The notes: generated from the letters alone by a model not told the origin. A DNA stretch of 44,157 nucleotides from Brevundimonas sp. UBA5713 (GCF_002419815.1 NZ_DIGV01000007.1:8335-52491), one strand, 5' to 3'; shown: positions 8,287-17,260, counted from the first letter of the stretch. Made by a program: numbers and translations.

Positions 8287-10302
8287 TTAGATGGCGGCGG
8301 CCAGAACCGTGCCTTGGTTGATGGCGCGCTTGGCGTCCAGTTCGGCGGCGACGTCCGCACCCCCGATCAGGTGAACCGATGCGCCCTTCTGGGTAAGCGC
8401 CGCGTGCAGCGAGCGTTCCGGCTCCTGACCGGCGCAGATCACCACCGTGTCGGCCTCGATCAGTTGCGACTGGCCGTCGATGGTGACGTGCACGCCCTTT
8501 TCATCGATGCGCTCATAGGTGCAGCCGGGGATCATGTTCACGCCCTTGGCCACGAGGCCTGCGCGGTGGATCCATCCGGTCGTCTTGCCCAGATTGGCAC
8601 CCACCTTGGAGGTCTTGCGCTGTAGCAGGGTCACTTGGCGAGCCGGAGCGTGGGGCTGTGGCGTTTTCAGGCCGCCCGCGGTCGCATAGGTGCGGTCCAC
8701 ACCCCATTCGGTGTTGAACAGTTCGGCATCCTGCGACGGGCTGGTACCCTCATGGACCAGATACTCGGCCACGTCGAAGCCGATGCCGCCCGCACCGATG
8801 ATGGCGACCTTCTCGCCCACCGGCTTTTTGTCGCGCAACACATCAAGGTAACCCAGCACGTTCGGGCCGTTGACGCCTTCGATCTCGGGGCGGCGCGGCG
8901 CGATACCTGTCGCCAGCACCACCTCGTCAAACCCGCCCAGATCATCGGCCGAAACGCGGGTGTTCAGTTTCACCGTCACGCCCGTCTGTTCAAGGCGGCG
9001 GCCAAAGTAGCGCAGGGTCTCGTAGAACTCTTCCTTGCCCGGTACCTGTTTGGCGATGTTGAACTGGCCGCCGATCTTGTCGTCGGCATCGAACAAGGTG
9101 ACGGCGTGACCGCGCTCGGCTGCCGTGGTGGCAAAGGCCAGACCTGCGGGGCCAGCGCCGACCACCGCGATGGTCTTTTTAGCCTCGCTCGGCGTGATGA
9201 CGATCTCCGTCTCGTGGCAGGCGCGCGGGTTCACGAGGCAAGAGGTGATCTGCAAGGAGAAGGTGTGATCAAGGCACGCCTGATTGCAGCCGATGCAGGT
9301 GTTGATGTCGTCTGCGCGGCCCTCGGCAGCCTTCTTCACGAACTCGGCGTCGGCGAGGAAGGGCCGCGCCATAGAAATCATATCGGCATTGCCGTCGGCC
9401 AGAACCTGCTCGGCGACGTCCGGCGTATTGATGCGGTTGGTCGCGACCAGCGGAATACCGACCTTGCCCATCAGGTTCTTGGTCACCCAGGCAAAGGCTG
9501 CGCGCGGCACCTTGGTGGCGATGGTCGGGATGCGGGCCTCATGCCAGCCGATGCCGGTATTGATGATGGTGGCACCGGCCTTCTCGATGGCCTGTGCCAG
9601 TTGGATCACCTCGTCCAGCGTCGAGCCGCCCTCCACGAGGTCCAGCATCGACAGGCGGTAGATGATGATGAAGTTCGGCCCGACCTTTTCGCGCACACGG
9701 CGCACGATCTCGACAGGGAAGCGGATGCGGTTCTCGTAGGAGCCGCCCCATTCATCGTCGCGCTGGTTGGTGCGCGCGGCGATGAACTCGTTGATCAGAT
9801 AGCCTTCGGAGCCCATGATCTCGACGCCGTCATAGCCCGCGTATTGGGCCAGATGGGCAGCGTTGACGAAGTCCTCGATGGTCTGCTCGACCTCTTCGCC
9901 CGTCAGCGGATGCGGCACGAAGGGGTTGATCGGAGCCTTGATGGCCGACGGCCCCACCAGCTCCGACGAATAGGCATAGCGGCCAAAGTGCAGGATCTGC
10001 ATGGCGATCTTGCCACCCGCATCATGCACGGCCTTGGTCACGACTTTGTGGTGGTCGGCCTCTTCGGTCGTGGTCATCTTGGAGCCACCCGGCCACGGTG
10101 CCGCGCGGCTGTTAGGCGCGATACCGCCAGTGACGATAAGGCCGACCCCGCCCGCCGCACGCTCGGCATAGAAGGCGGCCATGCGGTTGAAACCGTTCGG
10201 TGCCTCTTCCAGCCCCACGTGCATCGAGCCCATCAGCACGCGGTTTTTCAGCGTGGTGAAACCCAGATCAAGCGGGCTGTTCAATAGCGGATAGTGGGTC
10301 AT
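8287..10302 (-). CDS. fadH: NADPH-dependent 2,4-dienoyl-CoA reductase (FadH type)
   Basis: 671 aa from ATG 10302; a GTG two codons upstream (10308) is an alternative. The opening 'PLDLGFTTLKNRVLMGSMH' is near-identical to the FadH family N-terminus. Residues 1-330 are an Old-Yellow-Enzyme TIM barrel binding FMN, with the active-site motifs 'SEGYLINEF' (Tyr about 168) and 'GWHEARIPT' (His about 254). A 4Fe-4S ligand set CxxCxxxC...C follows at about 336-355. Two dinucleotide folds (GAGPAG near 382, GAGGIG near 503) bind FAD and NADPH. The enzyme removes gamma-delta unsaturation during beta-oxidation of unsaturated fatty acids. Related flavoenzymes reduce other enones, so the substrate is probable rather than certain. 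It is transcribed divergently from a PadR regulator. Confidence 0.92.
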   Translation of the reverse strand: MTHYPLLNSPLDLGFTTLKNRVLMGSMHVGLEEAPNGFNRMAAFYAERAAGGVGLIVTGGIAPNSRAAPWPGGSKMTTTEEADHHKVVTKAVHDAGGKIAMQILHFGRYAYSSELVGPSAIKAPINPFVPHPLTGEEVEQTIEDFVNAAHLAQYAGYDGVEIMGSEGYLINEFIAARTNQRDDEWGGSYENRIRFPVEIVRRVREKVGPNFIIIYRLSMLDLVEGGSTLDEVIQLAQAIEKAGATIINTGIGWHEARIPTIATKVPRAAFAWVTKNLMGKVGIPLVATNRINTPDVAEQVLADGNADMISMARPFLADAEFVKKAAEGRADDINTCIGCNQACLDHTFSLQITSCLVNPRACHETEIVITPSEAKKTIAVVGAGPAGLAFATTAAERGHAVTLFDADDKIGGQFNIAKQVPGKEEFYETLRYFGRRLEQTGVTVKLNTRVSADDLGGFDEVVLATGIAPRRPEIEGVNGPNVLGYLDVLRDKKPVGEKVAIIGAGGIGFDVAEYLVHEGTSPSQDAELFNTEWGVDRTYATAGGLKTPQPHAPARQVTLLQRKTSKVGANLGKTTGWIHRAGLVAKGVNMIPGCTYERIDEKGVHVTIDGQSQLIEADTVVICAGQEPERSLHAALTQKGASVHLIGGADVAAELDAKRAINQGTVLAAAI

Positions 10303-10368
10303 GGGCACGAAGGCTCCCCGAAGCGCGGTGGCAGAAGTCTGAGCCTAACTGAGCCATAGGGCCGATTG

Positions 10369-10388
10369 TTTTGCAACGGGTTGCAAAA
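10369..10388. promoter_or_regulatory. Perfect inverted repeat TTTTGCAA-N4-TTGCAAAA, likely PadR operator
   Basis: Two 8-bp arms, TTTTGCAA (10369-10376) and TTGCAAAA (10381-10388), flank CGGG. The repeat lies in the 126-bp gap between the fadH start and the padR start, in the promoter zone of both. PadR-family proteins commonly bind such palindromes and autoregulate, so it probably controls both directions. Confidence 0.7.
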
Positions 10389-10428
10389 ACATTTGAGCAT
10401 GACGCGCTTCCGGTCTTAACTGCACACC

Positions 10429-10977
10429 ATGTCCCTGCCCCACGCCCTGTTGACCAGCCTGATTGAATCCCCCGGTTCCGGACTGGAACTTGCGCGGCGG
10501 TTCGACAAGTCGATCGGCCATTTCTGGCAGGCCACACACCAGCAAATCTATCGCGAGCTCAGCCGCCTCGAGAACGAAGGCTTGATCGCCTCGGAAGCCG
10601 AAGCGGATGCCCGTGGGCGCAAGCGCAACTATCATGTCCTGCCCAAGGGCAAGGCCATGCTGACGCAGTGGCTGGGCGAAGAAGAGCCTGTGCCGCCGCT
10701 TCGCGACACGCTGATGGTCAAGCTGCGGGCTGAGGCGGTGCTGAACAGCCATGACGGCGCACGCGCCCTTCGCGACACCCTGCAAAAGCGATTGGCCCAC
10801 CACCGCGCCAAGCTGTTAGAGTTCGAACAGTTCGAGGCGCGTGACACGGCCAAGGGTCTAAATGACCGTGCCAGCCAACTACGCCACATGATCCTGAAGG
10901 CTGGCCTGAGACACGAACGCGGCTGGGTCGAGACCCTGCAAGACGCGCTGGAGTTGCTTGAAGCAGGTAACAGCTAG
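10429..10977 (+). CDS. PadR-family transcriptional regulator
   Basis: 182 aa. The N-terminal winged helix has the PadR signature: 'LLTSLIESPGSGLELARRF', 'FWQATHQQIYRELSRLE', 'GLI', then a wing with 'GRKRNYHVLPKGKAML'. The C-terminal part (about 95-180) is helical and would be the dimerisation arm ('ERGWVETLQDALELLEAG'), as in the Vir/PadR C-terminal domain. It is divergent from the fadH operon with a perfect palindrome between them, so it probably represses fadH in response to a small aromatic or acyl effector. The stop lies 9 nt from the convergent MBL gene. Confidence 0.92.
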   Translation: MSLPHALLTSLIESPGSGLELARRFDKSIGHFWQATHQQIYRELSRLENEGLIASEAEADARGRKRNYHVLPKGKAMLTQWLGEEEPVPPLRDTLMVKLRAEAVLNSHDGARALRDTLQKRLAHHRAKLLEFEQFEARDTAKGLNDRASQLRHMILKAGLRHERGWVETLQDALELLEAGNS

Positions 10978-10986
10978 GCTCGGACT

Positions 10987-11973
10987 CTAACAACGGCCTG
11001 AGGCTGAAAGGTCCAAAGGCGCGTTAACGATGGGCAGAGCCACGGTTACCCCGCCTCCTGCCAGTGCGCTTATCTCGGTCAGGGCAAGATCAATCCGGTC
11101 TACGGCATAGGGCAGTGGCTTCAGAGGCTTTTCCAAAGGGCGTGTGAAGTCGTCCCAGTGGATCGGGACAACCAGTCTGGCCCCGCTGGCACCGACCGTC
11201 GCAGCATAATATCGGCGGATATAGTCCTTATCCTGCAGGCCTAACTGTCCAACAGACAGGAAGATCACATCGGCTGGATAGTGGCTCAGGTCTTGATGCG
11301 GCAGGCCCGCGCTGGGCATGACCATGATCCGGCATTCGCCATGGGTAATGTGCAGGCCGTACCCCTTGCCAAAGCGATAGTCGCCAGCCTTGGCCGGAAC
11401 GGCGAAATCTTCAGCGACATCGCCCATCATCAAACCATCCGGCGCGTGATCGATCTCAAAGATACGTACCGTCATACTGCCCACCTTCAGCACATCCGCA
11501 GCGGCGATCTGGCGAAACGGCACATCTCCATCGGCGCGACCAATGCGCCCCGTCGAGGCCCCGCCCCAGACTTCGCCGCCGTAAAGTCTGACGATCGCTG
11601 GCGCATCCATGGCGTGGTCATAGTGGCTGTGCGTCGCCAGCACGGCAGACACCTTGTTGATACCGGCCTGCGAAAAGGTCTGGCGAAGTGCGCGCTCATC
11701 GGAAGCCAACCGCGTCAGCAGCACAGGGCCCAGCCTCGGCCTGCTGACGAAGCCATCGATCACAAAGGCCTCGGCCTCATCAATGACAGCCAGTGAGGCC
11801 GTGCCGAAAAATCGCACCTCCATCGCGCCCTGACGTGCCATGGGCAGTTCAGGCCACATCTCCAGCGAAGGGCGCAGATTGATCGCCACCCATCCGGCCA
11901 AGAGCGATGCCGCCGATCCCGCGATCAGCCCCCACACCCACCACTTGCGACGCGCGCTTCGTATCCCTGCCAT
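10987..11973 (-). CDS. Membrane-anchored metallo-beta-lactamase-fold hydrolase
   Basis: 328 aa. An N-terminal TM/signal-anchor lies at residues about 11-31 after a basic start (RSARRKWW). The metal-binding motif HxHxDH is present as 'THSHYDH' (His115, His117, Asp119, His120), with later candidate ligands at 'EIDHAPDG' and 'PIHWDDF'. This resembles UlaG/YcbL-like MBL hydrolases that act outside the cytoplasmic membrane. The substrate is unknown; it lacks the features that would call an antibiotic beta-lactamase. It is divergent from the MFS exporter and convergent with padR. Confidence 0.87.
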   Translation of the reverse strand: MAGIRSARRKWWVWGLIAGSAASLLAGWVAINLRPSLEMWPELPMARQGAMEVRFFGTASLAVIDEAEAFVIDGFVSRPRLGPVLLTRLASDERALRQTFSQAGINKVSAVLATHSHYDHAMDAPAIVRLYGGEVWGGASTGRIGRADGDVPFRQIAAADVLKVGSMTVRIFEIDHAPDGLMMGDVAEDFAVPAKAGDYRFGKGYGLHITHGECRIMVMPSAGLPHQDLSHYPADVIFLSVGQLGLQDKDYIRRYYAATVGASGARLVVPIHWDDFTRPLEKPLKPLPYAVDRIDLALTEISALAGGGVTVALPIVNAPLDLSASGRC

Positions 11974-11980
11974 ACTCTAC

Positions 11981-11994
11981 TGACATATATATCA
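11981..11994. promoter_or_regulatory. AT-rich near-palindrome in divergent MBL/MFS promoter region
   Basis: TGACATATATATCA is a near-perfect dyad (one pair mismatched) in an AT-rich stretch (about 11979-12004) unlike its GC-rich surroundings. It begins 8 nt upstream of the MBL start and about 100 nt upstream of the MFS start. It could be a promoter -10 region and/or an operator. No adjacent regulator gene is visible. Confidence 0.3.
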
Positions 11995-12092
11995 ATATAA
12001 ATAGCAAGAGTTACCGGCCTACTGGCGCACGTTTTCTGGCGCAGACATCAAACAGGGTTGCGCCAAAAGACCGCAGGCGGCATCAGCAGGAT

Positions 12093-13328
12093 ATGACATC
12101 GACCACCCCCACGCCCGCCAAGGGCCCCGGCTTTGCCGAGTTTGTCTGCCTGATCGCCATTATGATGGCGCTCAATGCGCTGGCGATCGACGCCATGCTG
12201 CCAGCATTGCCTGCTATCGGGGCCGATCTGGGTGTGGTGAATGAAAACACGCGCCAGTGGGTCATCACCGCCTATTTGCTGGGCTTCGGCGTGGCGCAAC
12301 TGGCCTATGGCCCGCTGTCCGACCGCTTTGGCCGAAAGCCGATCCTGATGGTCGGCATCGGCATCTATGTCGCCTTCTCCGTCGTGGCGGCCTTTTCGCA
12401 CACCTTTGCCGTGCTTCTGCTGGCCCGCGTCGGCATGGGTATCGGCGTAGCCGCAACGCGTGTGCTGGCCGTCTCCATCGTGCGTGACCGTTATGAAGGC
12501 CGCACCATGGCGCGCGTCATGTCGCTGAGCTTCCTTGTCTTCCTCGGCATTCCAATCATCGCCCCGACCGTGGGCCAGCTGGTTCTGCTGGTCGGACCGT
12601 GGCAATGGATTTTCTGGGTGTTTGCCCTGTTCGGGACCAGCTTCATGGTCTGGGCTGCAATCCGCCTGCCCGAAACCCTGCATCCGGATGACCGCCGCGA
12701 AATCCGTTTTGCCCCGATTGCCCAGGCCTTCCGCTATGCCCTGACCAACCGTCAGGCCATGCTGGCCATGACCTTCGTGATCGGGGGCCTGTTCGGCTTC
12801 ATCAACTCGTCGCAGCAAATCTTCTTCGACGTGTTTGAACAGCCCCAGCTATTCACCATCGTCTTTGCGCTGGTGGCCTGCGGCATTGCCGTGTCGTCGT
12901 TGCTGAACTCGCAGCTGGTCGAGCGTCTCGGGTCGCGCCTGATTTCGCACTCGGCACTGATCGGCTTTATCGTCTTCAGCATCATCCACGCCGTCATTGC
13001 CCTTTCCGGCCACGACAACATCTGGACCTTCTCCATCCTGCAAGGCTGCAAGATGTTCTGCTTCGGTCTGGTGGCGGGTAATTTCGGCTCCATGGCCATG
13101 GAGCCCATGGGCCATATCGCAGGCACGGCCTCTTCGGTGCAGGGCTTTATCTCCACTATTGGTGGTGCCGGTTTGGGTTTCTTTATCGGTCAGAGCTTTG
13201 ACCGCACCACGGTGCCGCTGACGCTGGGCTTTGCCATTCTGTCCAGCGTGGCCTTGCTTCTGGTGCTGTGGGCCGAGCGGGGCCGTCTGTTCAAAGCGCG
13301 GCATTCACATCAACAGCCTGTAACTTGA
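12093..13328 (+). CDS. Bcr/CflA-type major facilitator drug-resistance exporter
   Basis: 411 aa from ATG 12093, chosen because the upstream in-frame extension is hydrophilic and AT-promoter-like, while from this Met the protein starts as normal for the family. Twelve hydrophobic segments are visible. Motif A 'GPLSDRFGRKPIL' lies at about 73-85 and the DHA1 motif 'AIDAMLPALPAIG' at about 31-43, typical of Bcr/CflA proton-antiport exporters. It sits in the inner membrane. The substrate (bicyclomycin, chloramphenicol or metabolites) cannot be decided from sequence. A weak AGG Shine-Dalgarno precedes the start. The M1 peptidase gene follows after 53 bp. Confidence 0.92.
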   Translation: MTSTTPTPAKGPGFAEFVCLIAIMMALNALAIDAMLPALPAIGADLGVVNENTRQWVITAYLLGFGVAQLAYGPLSDRFGRKPILMVGIGIYVAFSVVAAFSHTFAVLLLARVGMGIGVAATRVLAVSIVRDRYEGRTMARVMSLSFLVFLGIPIIAPTVGQLVLLVGPWQWIFWVFALFGTSFMVWAAIRLPETLHPDDRREIRFAPIAQAFRYALTNRQAMLAMTFVIGGLFGFINSSQQIFFDVFEQPQLFTIVFALVACGIAVSSLLNSQLVERLGSRLISHSALIGFIVFSIIHAVIALSGHDNIWTFSILQGCKMFCFGLVAGNFGSMAMEPMGHIAGTASSVQGFISTIGGAGLGFFIGQSFDRTTVPLTLGFAILSSVALLLVLWAERGRLFKARHSHQQPVT

Positions 13329-13381
13329 TCTTTGCGCCAGAACGGGGGCACTTCGACAACATCTGATTGAAGGAGTTGCCG

Positions 13382-15400
13382 ATGAACCTCCGTCTGGCGA
13401 GCAAGGTATCCGCACTTGCTCTTGCGACGGCTCTGGCTGCCAGCCTCGGGGCCTGCGCCACGACCACCTCGACCTACCCGTCCAGCGCCATTCGGAGCGT
13501 TGACGCCCATGCGGCCTATGTCGCCGCTGTGAACGCCGCCACGGCCGACGTGAGCGCCGGGCCAACGGCGCAGACGGAATATGTCCGTGACGTCCATTCC
13601 TTCGCCCGTCCGGAAGAAGCGCGCGTCCATCACGTCAATCTGGATCTGGTTGCCGATTTCGACGCCAAGACCCTGTCCGGCAGCGCCACTCTGATCGTCA
13701 CGGGCAAGCCCGGTGCCACCTCGCTGGTGCTGGACATCAAGAACCTCGACATCCGCTCGGTCACCGACAAGGACGGCAACGGCCTGCCCTTCTCCCAAGG
13801 CCAGCGCGACGCCATCAAGGGCCAGCCGCTGACCATCACCGTGCCCGCCTTCCAGTCGGGCGATGTGCGCGAGATCGTCATCCACTATTCCACCCGTCCC
13901 GATGCGGCGGCGCTTCAGTGGCTGACCCCGCAACAGACAGCCGGTGGCCAGCACCCCTATCTGTTCAGTCAGGGTCAGGCGATCCTGACCCGTACGTGGA
14001 TCCCTACGCAGGACAGCCCCGGCATCCGCCAGACCTATACCGCCCGGATCATCACGCCGGGCAATCTGCGCGCCGTCATGTCGGCCGAGAGCCTGTCCAG
14101 CGAAGCCACCCCGATGGGCGATGGCCGCTCGGCCTGGTATTTCAACCTCGACAAGCCGGTACCGCCCTATCTGATCGCTCTGGGCGTCGGCGACATTGCC
14201 TTCAAGGCCTTCGACCAGCGCTCGGGCGTCTGGACCGAGCCGGGCGAACTGGACCGCGCCCACCATGAACTGGTGCCGACCGCACCGATGATCGATGCGG
14301 CCGAGGCGCTTTATGGTCCCTATCAGTGGGGTCGCTATGACCTGCTGGTCCTGCCGCCCAGCTTCCCTTTCGGCGGTATGGAAAACCCCATGCTGACCTT
14401 TGCCACGCCGACGATCATCGCCGGTGACCGCTCGCTGGTGGCGCTGGTGGCGCACGAACTGGCCCACAGCTGGTCGGGCAACCTCGTCACCAATGCGACG
14501 TGGGACGACTTCTGGCTCAACGAAGGCTTCACCTCCTATTTCGAGAACCGGATTATGGAGGCCATCTACGGCCATGACGCTGCGGTTCAGGAACAGGTGC
14601 TGGCATGGGCAGGTCTGCAGGACGAACTGGCCAGCCTGCCGCCCGAAGACACCCGCCTGAAGCTGGACCTGGCCGGTCGTGATCCCGACGAGGGCATGAA
14701 CGCCATCGCCTATGACAAGGGTGCCGCCTTCCTGCGCACGATCGAGCGCATTGCCGGACGCGAAGCCTTCGATGCGTGGATGCGGGGCTATTTCGAGCGC
14801 AATGCTTGGCGTCCAATGACGACCGACCGCTTCCTTGAGGATATCCGCACCCATCTGGTTCGCGGCGATGCCAAGCTGGAAGCCGATCTGATGCTGGAGC
14901 AATGGGTGCACCAGCCGGGCCTGCCGTCCAACGTGCAGGCTCCGATGTCCAACGCCTTTACCGTGGTCGATCAGGCCGCGTCGGCCTTCTATACCCAAGG
15001 CGGAAAGGCCTCGGACATTCCGTGGGCCGGCTGGAACACCCAGCAGCGCCAGCGCTTCCTGAACTGGAAGCCACAGGGGACCTCGGGTGCACCGGTCGCC
15101 AATACCGCCCAACTGGCCGATCTGGATGCCGCGCTGAAGCTGAACCAGGAGGGCAATGCGGAGGTCCGCTTCGCATGGCTCCAACTGGCGCTGGCGGCCC
15201 GCTATGAGCCTGCGGTCGCTTCGGCAGACGCGTTCCTGACCCAGATGGGCCGCCGCAAATTCGTCCTGCCGCTGTTCCAGACCCTGTGGGGCCAAGGCGA
15301 CTGGGGCAAGGCGCACGCCCGCCGCATCTATGCCAAGGCCCGCCCGCTGTATCACCCTGTCACGACCAACTCGGTCGATGCCGTGGTGGGCCGCCCGTAA
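13382..15400 (+). CDS. M1-family metallopeptidase, lipoprotein
   Basis: 672 aa. The start at 13382 is supported by AGGAG 6 nt upstream; an earlier in-frame ATG (13367) lacks a signal. A lipoprotein signal peptide ends at 'SLGAC' (Cys25). Residues about 70-300 are the M1 N-terminal beta domain. The catalytic domain carries the exopeptidase motif GGMENP (331-336) and zinc motif HELAH (His358, Glu359, His362) with the third ligand Glu381 in 'WLNEGFTSYFENR'. The C-terminal helical domain resembles leukotriene-A4 hydrolase/aminopeptidases. It is probably an outer-membrane-attached periplasmic aminopeptidase. A terminator follows. Confidence 0.94.
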   Translation: MNLRLASKVSALALATALAASLGACATTTSTYPSSAIRSVDAHAAYVAAVNAATADVSAGPTAQTEYVRDVHSFARPEEARVHHVNLDLVADFDAKTLSGSATLIVTGKPGATSLVLDIKNLDIRSVTDKDGNGLPFSQGQRDAIKGQPLTITVPAFQSGDVREIVIHYSTRPDAAALQWLTPQQTAGGQHPYLFSQGQAILTRTWIPTQDSPGIRQTYTARIITPGNLRAVMSAESLSSEATPMGDGRSAWYFNLDKPVPPYLIALGVGDIAFKAFDQRSGVWTEPGELDRAHHELVPTAPMIDAAEALYGPYQWGRYDLLVLPPSFPFGGMENPMLTFATPTIIAGDRSLVALVAHELAHSWSGNLVTNATWDDFWLNEGFTSYFENRIMEAIYGHDAAVQEQVLAWAGLQDELASLPPEDTRLKLDLAGRDPDEGMNAIAYDKGAAFLRTIERIAGREAFDAWMRGYFERNAWRPMTTDRFLEDIRTHLVRGDAKLEADLMLEQWVHQPGLPSNVQAPMSNAFTVVDQAASAFYTQGGKASDIPWAGWNTQQRQRFLNWKPQGTSGAPVANTAQLADLDAALKLNQEGNAEVRFAWLQLALAARYEPAVASADAFLTQMGRRKFVLPLFQTLWGQGDWGKAHARRIYAKARPLYHPVTTNSVDAVVGRP

Positions 15401-15425
15401 GGCTCAAGACAAGCTCTAAAAAGCG

Positions 15426-15456
15426 AAACGCCCTGTCGATCCGGCAGGGCGTTTTT
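15426..15456. terminator. Bidirectional Rho-independent terminator
   Basis: Stem AAACGCCCTG/CAGGGCGTTT (15426-15435 and 15445-15454) with a 9-nt loop, followed by Ts on the plus strand and preceded by an A-rich stretch. It lies between the M1 peptidase stop and the stop of the convergent gene at 15462, and should serve mainly the plus strand. Confidence 0.88.
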
Positions 15457-15461
15457 CCTGG

Positions 15462-15908
15462 TCAGTTATCCAGCGCCCCGCCGTGGGCGGCCTCGGTGAC
15501 GCAGGCCTGAAGCTGGCGCAGATATTTGTCCGGATCGTCCACGGCCTTTTGCTCCAGCAGATCTTTCAACTCCACCATCACAGACGCGGGGATGGCCTCG
15601 GCACCATCCGGGTCGGGCAGATGCTCCAGCCAGTATTCCTGAATGAACCAGATGGGAGAGTTCACATCCATGCCTCGTGCGCTCACCCGTTCGATCAGCA
15701 ACTCCATATGGGCCGCACAGATAGTGGCTTCACGCAGATTGGGCGCGACCGGACGCAACGCATTATAGCGCATCACCGGCAAGGCGGGTCGCAAGACACG
15801 CGGCGGCGTGGGGGCGTCCTGACGGACCGCAGGTGCCGGATCCGAAGGGCTGGCCTGCTGGGCGGGCAAGGTGCCTGCCAACATCAGAGTGACCAACGCC
15901 ACGAACAT
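15462..15908 (-). CDS. Hypothetical exported protein
   Basis: 148 aa. A short signal peptide (about 1-18, ending 'GTLPAQQA') is followed by a Pro/Ala-rich linker to about residue 45 and then a mostly helical domain with three Cys residues, one each in 'EATICAAHMELLIE' and 'LQACVTEAAHG' and none in the linker; at least two could form a disulfide. I recognise no family. It is convergent with the M1 peptidase gene and shares its terminator region. Periplasmic location is inferred from the signal peptide. An AGG/GAGAG purine stretch precedes the ATG. Confidence 0.65.
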   Translation of the reverse strand: MFVALVTLMLAGTLPAQQASPSDPAPAVRQDAPTPPRVLRPALPVMRYNALRPVAPNLREATICAAHMELLIERVSARGMDVNSPIWFIQEYWLEHLPDPDGAEAIPASVMVELKDLLEQKAVDDPDKYLRQLQACVTEAAHGGALDN

Positions 15909-16291
15909 CTCTCAACCTTTCAGCCGCAACGGCAACGGAGGGGGGAACAGAGACAGGCGACACACGATACCACAGCACCGAACACCGAAGTCCTAACCTG
16001 AAACCTAGTCGTATGCGCCGCGTTTGGTTCCGGACCAGCGGTCTGCCAACCATTTCCGGCGACGACTGATGCAGCAATCTCACAGCTTGGCGTTCGACAG
16101 GCTCCGTTCTGACATGTCGATGCGCCCAAAGCGGACGTAAAGCTGCGACCATCCCGCTTTTGCCACCGTCTAAGGTCTTGCATGGGCCGCCATCCGTTGC
16201 GGCCTTGGCCCGCATCGGTTAAGGCCACCGCATAGGATTTACCCTCCGCAGGCTTAGGCTGGCGGAGCTTGGTGTTGGAGCACTGAGTTTT
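15909..16291. other. 383-bp intergenic stretch without a recognisable gene
   Basis: The gap separates two divergent genes. I see no convincing open frame with a ribosome site, no RNA gene and no strong hairpin. Bases 16121-16137 contain a CCCAAAGCGGAC core of a type that recurs in intergenic DNA of many alphaproteobacteria, so part of the gap may be a decayed dispersed repeat (inference from memory). The right end should hold the promoter of the NDUFA9-like gene. Confidence 0.4.
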
Positions 16292-17260
16292 ATGGCTGAA
16301 CTTGCCCCCGGTCTGGTGACGATCTTTGGCGGCTCGGGCTTTGTGGGTGCCCAGGTGGCCCGCGCTATGGCCCGTCGCGGTTGGCGCGTGCGTATTGCCG
16401 TGCGCCGTCCGGCGCTGGCCCATGAACTGCGTATGGCTGGCGATGTCGGTCAGGTGCAGCTGACCCGTTGCGACATCAACAAAAAGGAAGAGGTTGCCGA
16501 AGCCCTGATCGGGGCCGACGTGGCGATCAATCTGGTGGGCATTCTGGCCGAGACGGGTCGTCGCAAATTCGATGCCCTGCACGTTGAAGGCAGCTACAAT
16601 ATTGCCGAAGCGGCTGCCGCTGCCGGCGTGAAGCAACTGGTGCAAATGTCGGCTATCGGTGCCGATGCTGACAGCAAGGCCGACTATGCCCGCACCAAGG
16701 GCGAGGCCGAGATCGTGGTCCGCCAGCTGTTCCCGCAGGCAGTCATCGTGCGTCCGTCGATCATCTTCGGCATGGAAGACAACTTCCTGAACCGCTTTGC
16801 CGCCATGGCAACCCGTTCGCCCTTCCTGCCGCTGATCGGCGGCGGCGAGACCCGCATCCAGCCGGTCAGCGTCGGCGACGTGGCCGAGGCCGTGGCCGTC
16901 GCTGCCACCCGCACCGACGCCGCAGGCGAAACCTATGAGCTGGGCGGCCCTGCCGTTTGGACCATGAAGGAGCTGATGGCCTATATCCTGCGCGAGACGG
17001 GCCGCGATCGCTTCCTGCTGCCGCTGCCCTTCCCCGTTGCGCGTATGATCGGCGCCGTCGCCCAGATTCCTGCCGCCATCGGTCTTACTCCGATGCTGAC
17101 GGTCGATCAGGTCAACATGCTGGAAACCGACAATGTGGTGACCGAAGGTGCCAAGGGTCTGGCCGATCTGGGCATCGAGCCTACCGGTGTTCAGGCCGTG
17201 GCCAAGGGCTATCTGTGGCGCTACCGCGTCGGCGGCCAATATGCCGAGATCGAAGCCTGA
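16292..17260 (+). CDS. Complex I NDUFA9-like NAD(P)-binding epimerase-fold protein
   Basis: 322 aa. An N-terminal Rossmann motif GGSGFVG (about 14-20) is followed by 'ALHVEGSYNIAEAAAAAGV' and 'YARTKGEAEIVVRQLFP', the atypical short-chain dehydrogenase pattern seen in NDUFA9-like proteins. Here the usual YxxxK catalytic pair appears as 'YARTK'. In mitochondria and alphaproteobacteria the homologue is an accessory subunit of NADH:quinone oxidoreductase that stabilises complex I using bound NADPH. An independent reductase or epimerase role is possible. A terminator follows directly. Confidence 0.88.
   Translation: MAELAPGLVTIFGGSGFVGAQVARAMARRGWRVRIAVRRPALAHELRMAGDVGQVQLTRCDINKKEEVAEALIGADVAINLVGILAETGRRKFDALHVEGSYNIAEAAAAAGVKQLVQMSAIGADADSKADYARTKGEAEIVVRQLFPQAVIVRPSIIFGMEDNFLNRFAAMATRSPFLPLIGGGETRIQPVSVGDVAEAVAVAATRTDAAGETYELGGPAVWTMKELMAYILRETGRDRFLLPLPFPVARMIGAVAQIPAAIGLTPMLTVDQVNMLETDNVVTEGAKGLADLGIEPTGVQAVAKGYLWRYRVGGQYAEIEA

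Noticed and set aside
8635..10287. 550-aa open frame on the plus strand
   Set aside because: Antisense to fadH, which has full family motifs; no domain or ribosome site.
10987..11973. Antibiotic beta-lactamase
   Set aside because: Only the general HxHxDH metal motif is present; the membrane anchor and remaining motifs fit other MBL-fold hydrolases.
13310..15355. 681-aa open frame on the minus strand
   Set aside because: Antisense to the M1 peptidase; codon-bias artefact despite its length.
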